DNA from: Pseudoxanthomonas mexicana | Lineage (GTDB): Bacteria > Pseudomonadota > Gammaproteobacteria > Xanthomonadales > Xanthomonadaceae | NCBI RefSeq assembly: GCF_001556105.1 | Contig: NZ_LSIF01000051.1 | Location: 1 to 64,000, forward strand | Direction: 5' to 3' | DNA length: 64,000 nt | Shown here: piece after piece, positions 47,368 to 57,558 of the stretch | Layout of the letters: every line of letters starts with the position of its first letter | Numbering within the stretch: position 1 is the first letter of the stretch | Program-made: the position numbers and the translations under genes | The notes under the pieces: generated by a model | What the model was told of the DNA's origin: nothing | What the model saw: the letters and a program-made list of their open reading frames with translations, nothing else | The model's database searches: none

Positions 47368-47826
47368 TCAGTCGTTCTCGACGTGGACGATCTCGCCGGT
47401 GTTGGCGGCCAGGTGGATCTCGACATCGTTGCCGTCGGTGCGCTCGGCCTCGGCCTTCCACACGCCGTCATCGAAATCGACGTCGTGGATCTTGGAGTAG
47501 CCGGCCGCGGCGAGCTTGGCCTTGACGTCATTCTCGCTGAGGTTCGACACCAGCTTCTCGGCGACAACATCGCCGGTGGCCGGATTGATACGCACGTCGA
47601 CACGTTCACCGTTGGCGCTGGTGGCATCGGTTTCCCACTGGCCATCCTCGAAGTCGAGATCATCGACGTTGGTGTAGCCCTTCTCGCTCAGCAGCGCGCG
47701 CACCTGCGGTTCCTTCAGCGCATCCTTGCCTGCAGTCGGCGAGGGTGTCTGCGCGAACGCAGCGCCCGACAGTGCGGCCAGCGTGGCGAGGGCCAACAGA
47801 CGATGACGAAGACGAAGGATCTGCAT
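47368..47826 (-). CDS. Periplasmic PepSY-domain protein
   Basis: The 152-residue protein has a Sec signal peptide (basic MQILRLRHR, cleavage near AFAQ). Two PepSY-like repeats follow (LLSEKGYTNVDDLDFEDGQW and LAAAGYSKIHDVDFDDGVW), each with a strand pattern V(D/E)xxxNPxTG(D/E)(V/I)V. The mature protein is very acidic. PepSY domains often inhibit peptidases or sense metals in the envelope. The ATG at 47826 follows AGGAGAA. Palindromes upstream suggest regulation by a response regulator. Confidence 0.87.
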   Translation of the reverse strand: MQILRLRHRLLALATLAALSGAAFAQTPSPTAGKDALKEPQVRALLSEKGYTNVDDLDFEDGQWETDATSANGERVDVRINPATGDVVAEKLVSNLSENDVKAKLAAAGYSKIHDVDFDDGVWKAEAERTDGNDVEIHLAANTGEIVHVEND

Positions 47827-47872
47827 GGGGTTCTCCTGCGAGGGTGGAGCGGAGATCCTGCCCGCGCTCGCA

Positions 47873-47910
47873 TCACCTGCAGGTGAATATGTGGTGTTCA
47901 AACTGAACAC
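47873..47910 (-). promoter_or_regulatory. Candidate operator region of the PepSY gene
   Basis: A perfect 14-bp palindrome TCACCTGCAGGTGA (47873-47886) is followed by the inverted repeat GTGTTCA-AAC-TGAACAC (47894-47910). A further TTCACCTGCA half-site lies at 47922-47931. All are 47-105 bp upstream of the PepSY start. Confidence 0.5.
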
Positions 47911-47960
47911 TCCACGCCGCGTTCACCTGCATGAGAACAAGCGGAATTGCGTCGGAAGAC

Positions 47961-49136
47961 TCAGCTTCGACGCAATACCAGCAGGGTGACGACGCCCGCC
48001 ACCAGTCCACAGAACGCCGACCCGATGCCACCCAGCGACAGCCCGGATGCAGTGACGAGGAAGGTCACCAGTGCCGGTTCGCGCTCCGCTTCCTCGCGCA
48101 GCGCGGCGGCGAGGCTGTTGCCGATGGTGCCGAGCAGCGCGATGCCGGCGATGGCAAGGATCAGTTCCTTCGGGAACGCCGCGAACAAGGCGGCCACCGT
48201 CGCACCGAACAGGCCGACGATCAGGTAGAACACGCCGGCCGCGATGGCGGCGACGTAGCGCCGCGACGCATCTTCATGCGCCTCGCGTCCCATGCAGATC
48301 GCGGCGGTGATCGCGGCGAGGTTCAGTGCGAACGCACCGAACGGCGCCAGCAGCAGGTTGGTCACGCCGGTCCAGCCGACGACGGGCGAGATCGGAATCG
48401 CATAGCCGGATGCGCGGATCACCGCCACGCCGGGCACGTTCTGCGAGGCCATGGTGACGATGAACAACGGCAGCGCGATGCCGACGACAGCGGCGAACGA
48501 GAAGGTCGGCGTCGTGAAGATCGGTTTCGCCAACTGCAGCGACAGGCCGTCCACGTGCAGCAGGCCGAGCGCCGCCGCGAACGCGATGCCGACCAGCAGC
48601 GTCAGGATCACCGCGTAACGTGGCAGCAGCCTGCGCGCGAGCAGGTAGACCGCGAACATCGTCAGCACCATGCCGAGCTGCGTCTTCATGGAGGCGAAAG
48701 CATCGATGCCGAAGCGCAGCAGTACGCCGGCCAGCATGCCGGACGCCAGCGACACCGGAATGCGGCTGATCATGCGCTCGAAGAAGCCGGAGAAGCCGCA
48801 TACCGCGATCAGCAACGCCGACAGCAGGAAGGCGCCGGTCGCGTCGGACAGCGGCAGTCCCGCCGCGCTGCTGATCAGCATGGCCGCGCCGGGGGTGGAC
48901 CATGCCGTCACCACCGGCATGCGGTAGCGCAGCGACAGCCCTATGCAGGTCAGCCCCATGCCCAGGCCCAGCGCCCACATCCACGAACTGATCTCTTCCG
49001 GCGATGCGCCCAGCGACTGCGCCGCCTGGAACACGATCACCGCCGAGCTGGCGAAGCCGACCAGCACGGTGACGAAGCCGGCCGCAATGGCGGACAGCGA
49101 AAGGTCTTTGAACAGATGGCGGGATGTAGTGCTCAT
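47961..49136 (-). CDS. BenE-family benzoate/H+ symporter-like transporter
   Basis: The 391-residue protein has about 12 membrane segments and the BenE features AWSTPGAAMLISSAAGLPL, GMLAGVLLRFGIDAF and MASQNVPGVAVIRASGY. The family imports aromatic acids such as benzoate, although chromosomal copies away from benABC genes have unknown substrates; no benzoate catabolic genes are in the window. The open frame extends to 49262, but that part is repeat copy D. The ATG at 49136 begins the conserved N-terminus STTSRHLFKDLSLSAIAAGF. Confidence 0.88.
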   Translation of the reverse strand: MSTTSRHLFKDLSLSAIAAGFVTVLVGFASSAVIVFQAAQSLGASPEEISSWMWALGLGMGLTCIGLSLRYRMPVVTAWSTPGAAMLISSAAGLPLSDATGAFLLSALLIAVCGFSGFFERMISRIPVSLASGMLAGVLLRFGIDAFASMKTQLGMVLTMFAVYLLARRLLPRYAVILTLLVGIAFAAALGLLHVDGLSLQLAKPIFTTPTFSFAAVVGIALPLFIVTMASQNVPGVAVIRASGYAIPISPVVGWTGVTNLLLAPFGAFALNLAAITAAICMGREAHEDASRRYVAAIAAGVFYLIVGLFGATVAALFAAFPKELILAIAGIALLGTIGNSLAAALREEAEREPALVTFLVTASGLSLGGIGSAFCGLVAGVVTLLVLRRS

Positions 49137-49153
49137 GCGCTCTTGCCGTTCCT

Positions 49154-49260
49154 GTAGGAGCGACGTAAGTCGCGACCGCGAGAATGGAATGATCTTCGCC
49201 GCTTGCCGGAGGGAGTCACGGGAGGTTCCGGCGTGCGGCCGCGACTTACGTCGCTCCCAC
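49154..49260. repeat. Dispersed inverted repeat, copy D
   Basis: The left arm (from 49154) begins GTAGGAGCGACGTAAGTCGC and the right arm (49235-49260) is its complement with two mismatches, with about 55 bp between. The right arm carries the TAA stop codon and the last codons of the methylglyoxal synthase-like gene. Confidence 0.87.
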
Positions 49261-50130
49261 AACGGCCAACCTCTTGGACACTGCCTCGCACCAGCGGCGC
49301 GCGACGGCCAGTGAGGTGGTGCAGACCGCCTCGTCGGTCACCGTGGTCACCGCGCGCTCCAGCAGCTGGATGTCGGCTTCGTGCTGGCGTGCGACGTGCG
49401 GATCCTCGAAGAAGATCACGCGCTGGCAACGACGCTCCAGCACGCGGTCGGCGATCTGCGCGTCGCCGCCCAGCGGACCGCTCTGGAAGCGCTCGACCCA
49501 CGGCGTGTCCTGCGGCCAGCCGCGGCTCCACGCGAGTTCGTTGAGCCGCTGACCGGTGGTGCCCGTCGCCATGCGATGGGCGAAGCGCGAGAGCACGTCG
49601 AAGTGGAGGTCGGCGAAGGCCAGCATCTGCGGCTTCATCGCATCGTGGGCGATCAGCGCCAGCGTCTGCGACTCGAGTGCGTGGAACGGGTCGGCATTGC
49701 GGTCCGGGGCGAAGCCGGCGTGGATGCGCTCCATCTCGATCCAGTCGCGTGCCGAGGCAACGGTCGACAGGAACGGCTTGCCATGGATCACGCACTGGCG
49801 TTTCAGGGCGGTCGCTTCGGGGAAGATCGAGGACGGATCGACCGGATCGATGAAGTAGATCGCGCCGTCGAGGCTGCGCTCGGCTCCTTCCAGCCCGACC
49901 ACTTCCGCGACCAGCTTCATCAGTCCGCCATCGCGGCCGTACGGGTAGCGCTTCAACGCGTCGAAACCGCGCAGCATGCCGGCGGCGGCGATCGCGTCAT
50001 GCGTGCGACCTACCGCATGCAGGCCGAGCTGCAGTTCCCGGATGCCCGATTCGCAGGCGCGCAGCCAGCGGAACAGCGCGGCGTCTTCGGTGTGGTGATG
50101 CAGGCGGTTGGCAGCCAGGCCCAGGCGCAT
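49246..50130 (-). CDS. Methylglyoxal synthase with tandem MGS-like domains
   Basis: The C-terminal half (about residues 154-285) matches methylglyoxal synthase, which turns dihydroxyacetone phosphate into methylglyoxal. It has LIAHDAMK (His162, Asp163), ATGTTGQ, SGPLGGDAQIA (Asp223) and IFFEDP (Asp243). The N-terminal half (1-140) has the same order of motifs in degenerate form: LGLAANRLHHH, VGRTHDAI, YPYGRDGGLM (Asp67), IYFIDP (Asp95) and PFLSTVASARDWI. So the 294-residue protein appears to be an internal duplication, roughly twice the length of the 152-residue E. coli MgsA. The last four residues and the stop come from repeat copy D. It is divergent from the alcohol dehydrogenase gene. Confidence 0.85.
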   Translation of the reverse strand: MRLGLAANRLHHHTEDAALFRWLRACESGIRELQLGLHAVGRTHDAIAAAGMLRGFDALKRYPYGRDGGLMKLVAEVVGLEGAERSLDGAIYFIDPVDPSSIFPEATALKRQCVIHGKPFLSTVASARDWIEMERIHAGFAPDRNADPFHALESQTLALIAHDAMKPQMLAFADLHFDVLSRFAHRMATGTTGQRLNELAWSRGWPQDTPWVERFQSGPLGGDAQIADRVLERRCQRVIFFEDPHVARQHEADIQLLERAVTTVTDEAVCTTSLAVARRWCEAVSKRLAVVGAT

Positions 50131-50218
50131 GCGACGTCGTCGTTGAAGGGGGAACGTCAGTCTAAGCCAAGCGCTGCGGGCCTTGCAGGATCAGGCAAGC
50201 AAGCGGAGGGAATCGGCA

Positions 50219-50246
50219 TTGTCCGTCACAGGTGGCCGACTAGAAT
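50219..50246 (+). promoter_or_regulatory. Promoter of the alcohol dehydrogenase gene
   Basis: TTGTCC (50219-50224) and TAGAAT (50241-50246) are 16 bases apart and about 30 bp upstream of the ATG at 50276. Confidence 0.6.
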
Positions 50247-50275
50247 GACGGTCTATCCCCCAACCGGAAAATTCC

Positions 50276-51328
50276 ATGAGTGCTGCCCACGGCTATGCCG
50301 CACGTTCGTCCGACCAGCCGCTGACCGCGTTCGCCTTCGAACGCCGCGAACCCGGTCCGCAGGACGTCCGCATCGAGATCCTCTATTGCGGCGTCTGCCA
50401 TTCCGACCTGCACACCGCGCGCAACGAGTGGCAGAACACCCTCTATCCGTCCGTACCCGGCCACGAAATCGTCGGCCGCGTCACCGCCGTCGGCAGTGGC
50501 GTGCAGGCGTTCAAGGTCGGTGACATCGCCGGCGTCGGCTGCATCGTCGACAGCTGCCGCACCTGCGCCTCCTGCCAGGAGGGTGAGGAGCAGTACTGCG
50601 AGAACGGCTTCACCGGCACCTACAACGGCCCGCTGTTCGGCGGAGAGAACACCTACGGCGGTTACTCCGACCAGATCGTGGTCGACGCCAAGTACGTGCT
50701 GAGGATCGCGCACGACGAAGCGCAGCTGGCCGCGGTCGCGCCGCTGCTGTGCGCCGGCATCACCACTTATTCGCCGCTGGCGCACTGGAAGGTGGGACCG
50801 GGCAGCAAGGTGGGCGTGGTCGGCCTCGGTGGCCTGGGCCACATGGCGGTGAAGATCGCCAAAGCGATGGGTGCCTACGTGGTGCTGTTCACCACGTCGG
50901 AACGCAAGCGCGAGGACGCGCTGCGCCTGGGCGCCGACGAAGTCGTCGTGTCGAAGGACGACGCGCAGATGGCGGCGCAGGGCAACACGCTCGACTTCAT
51001 CGTCAACACGGTGGCGGCGCCGCACAACCTGGATCCGTTCCTCAATGCGCTGAAGCGCGACGGCACCCTGGCCCTGGTCGGTGCGCCGGACCAGCCGCAT
51101 CCGTCGCCGGGCGTGTTCAACCTGATCCTCAAGCGCCGCTCGATCGCCGGCTCGCTGATCGGCGGCATCCGCGAAACGCAGGAGATGCTCGACTTCTGCG
51201 CGAAGCACGGCATCGTGTCCGACATTGAGACGATCCGCATGGACGAGATCAACACCGCCTACGAGCGCATGCTGAAGGGCGACGTGAAATACCGCTTCGT
51301 CATCGACATGGCGACACTGAAGGCCTGA
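50276..51328 (+). CDS. Zinc-dependent alcohol dehydrogenase / aldehyde reductase (YahK/CAD type)
   Basis: The 350-residue protein has the catalytic zinc ligands in YCGVCHSDLH and VPGHEIVG, and the structural zinc cluster CRTCASCQEGEEQYC. The NADP-binding motif is GVVGLGGLGHMAVKIAKAMG near residue 180. The family includes E. coli YahK, which reduces many aldehydes with NADPH. Next to a methylglyoxal synthase-like gene, it could detoxify methylglyoxal or related aldehydes; this is inference from context. A terminator follows. Confidence 0.92.
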   Translation: MSAAHGYAARSSDQPLTAFAFERREPGPQDVRIEILYCGVCHSDLHTARNEWQNTLYPSVPGHEIVGRVTAVGSGVQAFKVGDIAGVGCIVDSCRTCASCQEGEEQYCENGFTGTYNGPLFGGENTYGGYSDQIVVDAKYVLRIAHDEAQLAAVAPLLCAGITTYSPLAHWKVGPGSKVGVVGLGGLGHMAVKIAKAMGAYVVLFTTSERKREDALRLGADEVVVSKDDAQMAAQGNTLDFIVNTVAAPHNLDPFLNALKRDGTLALVGAPDQPHPSPGVFNLILKRRSIAGSLIGGIRETQEMLDFCAKHGIVSDIETIRMDEINTAYERMLKGDVKYRFVIDMATLKA

Positions 51329-51346
51329 TCAGCCCGGGCAAAGAAA

Positions 51347-51373
51347 GAAGAGCCGGGCATCGCCCGGCTCTTC
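51347..51373. terminator. Bidirectional terminator
   Basis: GAAGAGCCGGGC and GCCCGGCTCTTC form a perfect 12-bp stem with an ATC loop between the convergent alcohol dehydrogenase and gltD genes. Confidence 0.9.
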
Positions 51374-51377
51374 CGTT

Positions 51378-52829
<1,452 letters not shown>

Positions 52830-52848
52830 TCACCTGCAACGTCGCGCT

Positions 52849-52941
52849 GGCTCTCGTAACGAGAGCCCCCTTGGTAAGGGGGCGCCCTGAAAGGGCGGGG
52901 ATCGGAAGCACATAGCGGGGCCCGGTGTTCGCGAAGCGAAC
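52849..52941 (-). repeat. Cluster of four short hairpins between gltB and gltD
   Basis: Four perfect stem-loops follow one another: GGCTCTCG-TAA-CGAGAGCC, CCCCCTT-GGT-AAGGGGG (sharing two bases with the first), CGCCCT-GAA-AGGGCG and GTTCGC-GAA-GCGAAC. The cluster resembles a BIME/REP-type array and lies between two subunit genes of one enzyme, where it could control mRNA decay or the subunit ratio. Confidence 0.75.
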
Positions 52942-52976
52942 GCTGGGGCGATTCGTGCGCAGCACGGAGAGCGCAC

Positions 52977-55900
52977 TCATGCCGCGCGCCTCAGGGTCTC
53001 GTTCAACGAGTCGATGCTCGCCGCCTTCGGCTTCACCAGCCAGAACTTGCCCACGTAGTCGCGGAACTCGTCGAGGATCTGCTGCGCCCAGATGCTGCCA
53101 GTCAGTTCACGGTGGCGGCTGACCAGCGTGTGCAGGTGCTGGCGGTGGCTCTCGAAGCCTTCCGGGCTGATGCGGTGGATGTCGATCAACTCGTGGTTGT
53201 AGCGGTCGACGAAATCGCGGTCCAGGTCGAGCACGTAGGCCAGGCCGCCGGTGAAGCCGGCGCCGAAGTTCAGGCCCACCTTGCCCAGCACCAGCACGAT
53301 GCCGTCGGTCATGTACTCGCAGCAGTGGTCGCCCGCGCCTTCGATCACCGCCAGCGCGCCGGAGTTGCGCACGCCGAAGCGTTCGCCCGCGCGGCCGGCG
53401 GCGAACAGTTCGCCGCCCGTCGCACCGTACAGGCAGGTGTTGCCGATGATCGGCGTGTTGCGTGCCTCGAAGCGCGCGCCGCGCGGCGGACGCACCACCA
53501 GCCGGCCGCCGGCCATGCCCTTGCCGACGTAGTCGTTGGCTTCGCCTTCCAGTTCCATCTGCAGGCCGCCGGCGTTGAACGCGCCGAAGCTCTGTCCCGC
53601 CGTGCCGCGGAAGCGCAGGTTGAACGGCGCGTCCGCCATGCCGTGGTTGCCGTGCGCGCGGGCGATGGCGCCGGACAGGCGCGTGCCGATGCTGCGGTCG
53701 GTGTTGTGGATCAGGAAGCGATGGTCGCCACCGCTCTTCTTGCGGATCGGTTCCGCCAGCAGGCCGTCGAGCTGCGTGGCCAGGCTGTCGGGCGATTCGT
53801 ACAGGCGCTGCGCCGCGCAGCTGCTGCTGTCGAACTGTGCGCCCTTCAGCAGGCGCGACAGGTCGACGCGCACGCCTTCGCGCGGCGAGGCATCGATCTG
53901 CTGCAGCAGGTCGGTACGGCCGACGATCTCGTCCAGCGACGTCGCACCGAGGTACGACAGCCACTGCCGCACTTCCTCGCTGAGCAGGCGGAAGAAATTC
54001 TCCACGCGCTCGGGCATGCCGGTGAAGTACTGCGTGCGCAGGCGCTCGTCCTGCGTGGCCACGCCGGTGGCGCAGTTGTTGAGGTGGCAGATGCGCAGGT
54101 ACTTGCAGCCCAGCACGATCATCGGCCCGGTGCCGAAGCCGAAACTGTCCGCGCCCAGCAGCGCCGCCTTCACCACGTCCAGGCCGGTCTTCAGGCCGCC
54201 GTCGGTCTGCAGCACGGTGCGGTCGCGCAACTGGTTGACCACCAGCGCGTGGTGCGCCTCGGCGATGCCGAGCTCCCACGGCACGCCTGCGTAACGGATC
54301 GAGCTGACCGGACTGGCACCGGTACCGCCGTCGTGGCCGGAGATGGTGATCAGGTCGGCGCCCGCCTTCACCACGCCCGCGGCGATCGTGCCGACACCGG
54401 CATGGCTGACCAGCTTCACCGACACCAGCGCGGTCGGATTGACCTGCTTGAGGTCGTAGATCAGCTGCGCGAGGTCTTCGATCGAATAGATGTCGTGGTG
54501 CGGCGGCGGCGAGATCAGGCCGATGCCCGGCTTGGCGTAACGCAGCCGCGCGATCAGTTCGTTGACCTTGTGGCCCGGCAGCTGGCCACCCTCACCGGGC
54601 TTGGCGCCCTGCGCGACCTTGATCTGCAGCACTTCCGCATTGACCAGGTATTCCGGGGTCACGCCGAAGCGGCCGGACGCGACCTGCTTGATCTTGCTGC
54701 GCTTCTCGGTGCCGTAGCGCGCGGGGTCTTCGCCGCCTTCGCCGGAGTTGCTGCGGCCGCCGAGGCGGTTCATCGCGATGGCCAGCGCCTCGTGCGCTTC
54801 CGGCGACAACGCACCCAGGCTGATCGCGGCACTGTCGAAACGCCGCAGCAGGTCGGACGCATCCGCCACCTGGTCCAGCGGCGTCGGCACGTCGGCCTTC
54901 TTCAGTTGCAGTAGGTCGCGCAGCGCGGACGGCGGACGCGAGTTCACCGCATCCGCGTACGCCTGCCAGTCGCGGGCATCGCCGCTGCGCGTCGCGCGCT
55001 GCAGCGTCATCACCACGTCCGGGTTGTACATGTGGTACTCGCCGCCGTGCACGTACTTCAGCAGGCCGCCGACCTCGGGCGACTCGCGCTCGTTCCAGGC
55101 GCGCGCATCCAGCTGGCGCGCTTCCAGATCGAGACGCTCGAAGCCGACACCGCCGATGCGCGACGGGGTTTCGGCGAAGCACAGGTCGACGACGTCCGGA
55201 TCGAGGCCGACGATCTCGAACAGCTGCGCGCCGCGGTAGCTGCTGATCGTGCAGATGCCCATCTTCGAGATGATCTTCGACAGGCCCTTGTAGACGCCCT
55301 TGCGGTAGCTGCGGCCGATCTGCGCCTGTTCACCGCCCTTCTTGATCTGCAGGATGCCGCGACGACCCAGGTCGAACAGGGTCTGGTAGGCGAGATAGGG
55401 ATACACCGCGGTGGCGCCGACGCCGATCAGGCACGCCATGTGGTGCGGATCGCGCGCCGTGCCGGTCTCCACGATCAGGTTGGCGTCGCAGCGCAGGCCG
55501 ACCCGACACAGGTGGTGGTGCACCGCACCGGTGGCCAGCAGCGCATGCGCCATCGGCCGGCCCGGCTGCGGATACCGGTCCGACAGCAGCAGCATGACCT
55601 CGCCGTCGCGCGCGGCCTGCTCGGCTTCGCGACAGATCCGCTCAAGGCCGGCCTTGAGGCCTTCCTCCGGCGCGTAGGACAGATCGATCAGACGGTTCTT
55701 CTCGACGTACTGCGGCATCTTCAGCAACTGCCGCAGTTTGCGCTGGCTCAGCACCGGCGAATTGAGGATGACGTGGTTCACCGTCTCCGCGCCGGCGTGG
55801 AAGATGTTGGTCTCCCGGCCCAGCTGCGTGGTCAGCGACATCACGCAGTCTTCGCGCAGCGGATCGATCGGCGGGTTGGTGACCTGCGCGAACGCCTGCC

Positions 55901-57449
55901 GGAAGTAGTCGTACAGCGGCCGCGTCTGCCGGCTCAGCACCGCCATCGGCGTGTCGTCACCCATCGAGCCGGTGGCTTCCTGCTCGGTTTCCGCGAGCGG
56001 ACGCAACACCTGCTCCACTTCCTCGGTCGTCAGCTGGAACAGCTTGTGGTAACCGCGCAGCGTCTTCTCGTCGAACGGCTCCTCGACCAGCGACGGGTCG
56101 ATCAGTTCGGTCTGCAGGTAGGTGACGCCCTGCTGCAGCCATTGCTTGTACGGTGCGCGACCGCGGTTGATCCGGTCCACCGCGTCGCTGTCGAGCAGGT
56201 CGCCGCGACGCAGGTCGATGGCCATCATCTCGCCCGGACCCAGCTTGCCCTTGCGGGTCACGCGTTCGGCCGGCACTTCCCACACGCCGGCTTCGCTGGC
56301 GACGATGAAGTGGCGGTCGCTGGTCAGCATCCAGCGCGCGGGGCGCAGGCCGTTGCGGTCCAGCGTGCAGGCGGCGTAGCGCGCATCCATCGTGACGATG
56401 CCGGCGGGGCCGTCCCACGGCTCGGTATTGAGGCCGTAGAACTCGTAGAACGCGGCCAGGTCGGCGTCCTTGAATTCCAGCGACTGCGTGGCTGGCGGGA
56501 CCAGCACGCGCAACGCCTGGATCAGTTCCATGCCACCGGCGACCAGCAGCTCCAGCATGTTGTCCAGGCTCTGCGAATCCGAGCCGTGCATCGAGATGAC
56601 CGGGTCGAACTCGCCGATGTCGAAGCGCGGCGTCTTCCACACCTTGCTGCGCGCCTGCGCCCAGCGGCGGTTGCCTTCGATGGTGTTGATTTCGCCGTTG
56701 TGCGCCAGCAGGCGGAACGGGTGCGCCAGCGGCCAGCGCGGCAGCGTGTTGGTCGAGAAGCGCTGGTGGAACACCACCGCGCTGCTGGCCAGTTCCGGAC
56801 GCTGCAGGTCGGTGTAGAACGCCGCCAGCTTGTCCGGCAGCACCATGCCCTTGTAGCCGATCGAGTGCGGCGACAGCGTCACCACGTAGAAGTCGGGCAC
56901 GCTGATGCGCAACTGCTGTTCGCTGCGGCGGCGCGCGAGGAACAGCGCCAGCGCGAAGGGTTCGTCCTTCTGCTCGTCGCCGGCCTCGACGAACACCTGC
57001 TCGATGCGCGGCAGCGTGTCCTTGGCCAGTTGCCCGCACACGCCGTCGTTGGTCGGCGGGAGGCGCCAGCCCTTCACGGTGACGCCGGTGCGGAACAGTT
57101 CGGCTTCCAGCGTGGCGCGGCACTGCGCGGCCTGCGCCTCGTCGTGCGGCAGGAATACCAGGCCCGACGCGAAGCGCGCACCGAGCGCGATGTTCGCTTC
57201 GGTCGCGAGCGCGCGCAGGAAGACATCGGGTTTGCGGATCAGCAGGCCGCAGCCGTCACCGGTGAGCCCGTCGGCGGCGACGCCGCCCCGGTGGGTCATG
57301 CGCGACAGCGCAGCAATGGCGGTATCGACCAGCGCGCGCGAGGGCTGGTCGTCGAGTTGCGCGATCATGCCGAAGCCGCAGGCGTCGCGTTCGTCGTTCG
57401 GGTCGTACAGACCGTTGTCAAAGCCGCCTTGGCGATTGCGAGGGGCCAT
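52977..57449 (-). CDS. gltB: Glutamate synthase large (alpha) subunit
   Basis: GltB carries the glutaminase and synthase sites of NADPH-GOGAT. The 1490-residue protein has the class-II amidotransferase Cys at residue 24 (DACGFGMIAQ), so the first 23 residues are probably removed. The FMN synthase domain has GGRSNSGEGGEDPARY and ISGHDGGTGASPVSSIRYAG. The 3Fe-4S cluster is CKYLRICHLNNC near residue 1111. A C-terminal GXGXG beta-helix domain begins near LRFRGTAGQSFGAF. The ATG at 57449 follows GAGGCAACA and gives the usual short propeptide; an ATG 15 codons upstream is less likely. Confidence 0.97.
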   Translation of the reverse strand: MAPRNRQGGFDNGLYDPNDERDACGFGMIAQLDDQPSRALVDTAIAALSRMTHRGGVAADGLTGDGCGLLIRKPDVFLRALATEANIALGARFASGLVFLPHDEAQAAQCRATLEAELFRTGVTVKGWRLPPTNDGVCGQLAKDTLPRIEQVFVEAGDEQKDEPFALALFLARRRSEQQLRISVPDFYVVTLSPHSIGYKGMVLPDKLAAFYTDLQRPELASSAVVFHQRFSTNTLPRWPLAHPFRLLAHNGEINTIEGNRRWAQARSKVWKTPRFDIGEFDPVISMHGSDSQSLDNMLELLVAGGMELIQALRVLVPPATQSLEFKDADLAAFYEFYGLNTEPWDGPAGIVTMDARYAACTLDRNGLRPARWMLTSDRHFIVASEAGVWEVPAERVTRKGKLGPGEMMAIDLRRGDLLDSDAVDRINRGRAPYKQWLQQGVTYLQTELIDPSLVEEPFDEKTLRGYHKLFQLTTEEVEQVLRPLAETEQEATGSMGDDTPMAVLSRQTRPLYDYFRQAFAQVTNPPIDPLREDCVMSLTTQLGRETNIFHAGAETVNHVILNSPVLSQRKLRQLLKMPQYVEKNRLIDLSYAPEEGLKAGLERICREAEQAARDGEVMLLLSDRYPQPGRPMAHALLATGAVHHHLCRVGLRCDANLIVETGTARDPHHMACLIGVGATAVYPYLAYQTLFDLGRRGILQIKKGGEQAQIGRSYRKGVYKGLSKIISKMGICTISSYRGAQLFEIVGLDPDVVDLCFAETPSRIGGVGFERLDLEARQLDARAWNERESPEVGGLLKYVHGGEYHMYNPDVVMTLQRATRSGDARDWQAYADAVNSRPPSALRDLLQLKKADVPTPLDQVADASDLLRRFDSAAISLGALSPEAHEALAIAMNRLGGRSNSGEGGEDPARYGTEKRSKIKQVASGRFGVTPEYLVNAEVLQIKVAQGAKPGEGGQLPGHKVNELIARLRYAKPGIGLISPPPHHDIYSIEDLAQLIYDLKQVNPTALVSVKLVSHAGVGTIAAGVVKAGADLITISGHDGGTGASPVSSIRYAGVPWELGIAEAHHALVVNQLRDRTVLQTDGGLKTGLDVVKAALLGADSFGFGTGPMIVLGCKYLRICHLNNCATGVATQDERLRTQYFTGMPERVENFFRLLSEEVRQWLSYLGATSLDEIVGRTDLLQQIDASPREGVRVDLSRLLKGAQFDSSSCAAQRLYESPDSLATQLDGLLAEPIRKKSGGDHRFLIHNTDRSIGTRLSGAIARAHGNHGMADAPFNLRFRGTAGQSFGAFNAGGLQMELEGEANDYVGKGMAGGRLVVRPPRGARFEARNTPIIGNTCLYGATGGELFAAGRAGERFGVRNSGALAVIEGAGDHCCEYMTDGIVLVLGKVGLNFGAGFTGGLAYVLDLDRDFVDRYNHELIDIHRISPEGFESHRQHLHTLVSRHRELTGSIWAQQILDEFRDYVGKFWLVKPKAASIDSLNETLRRAA

Positions 57450-57540
57450 GTGTTGCCTCAAACCGGAGTGACGGCGACACCGTGCCCTGCCCACGCAGCG
57501 GCACTTCGAAATGTCACCGGAAACCCGACTAAATCACAGT

Positions 57541-57558
57541 TGTTGCGATGCCGCAACA
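57541..57558 (-). promoter_or_regulatory. Palindrome upstream of gltB
   Basis: TGTTGCG and CGCAACA are perfect inverted repeats around ATGC, about 92 bp upstream of the gltB start. A partial copy (GGTTGCAACGGCAAC) lies at 57582-57596. The spacing fits an operator, but the regulator is unknown. Confidence 0.45.

Noticed and set aside
49137..49262. 42-residue N-terminal extension of the BenE-like transporter
   Set aside because: The extension is the translation of repeat copy D; the conserved N-terminus begins at 49136.
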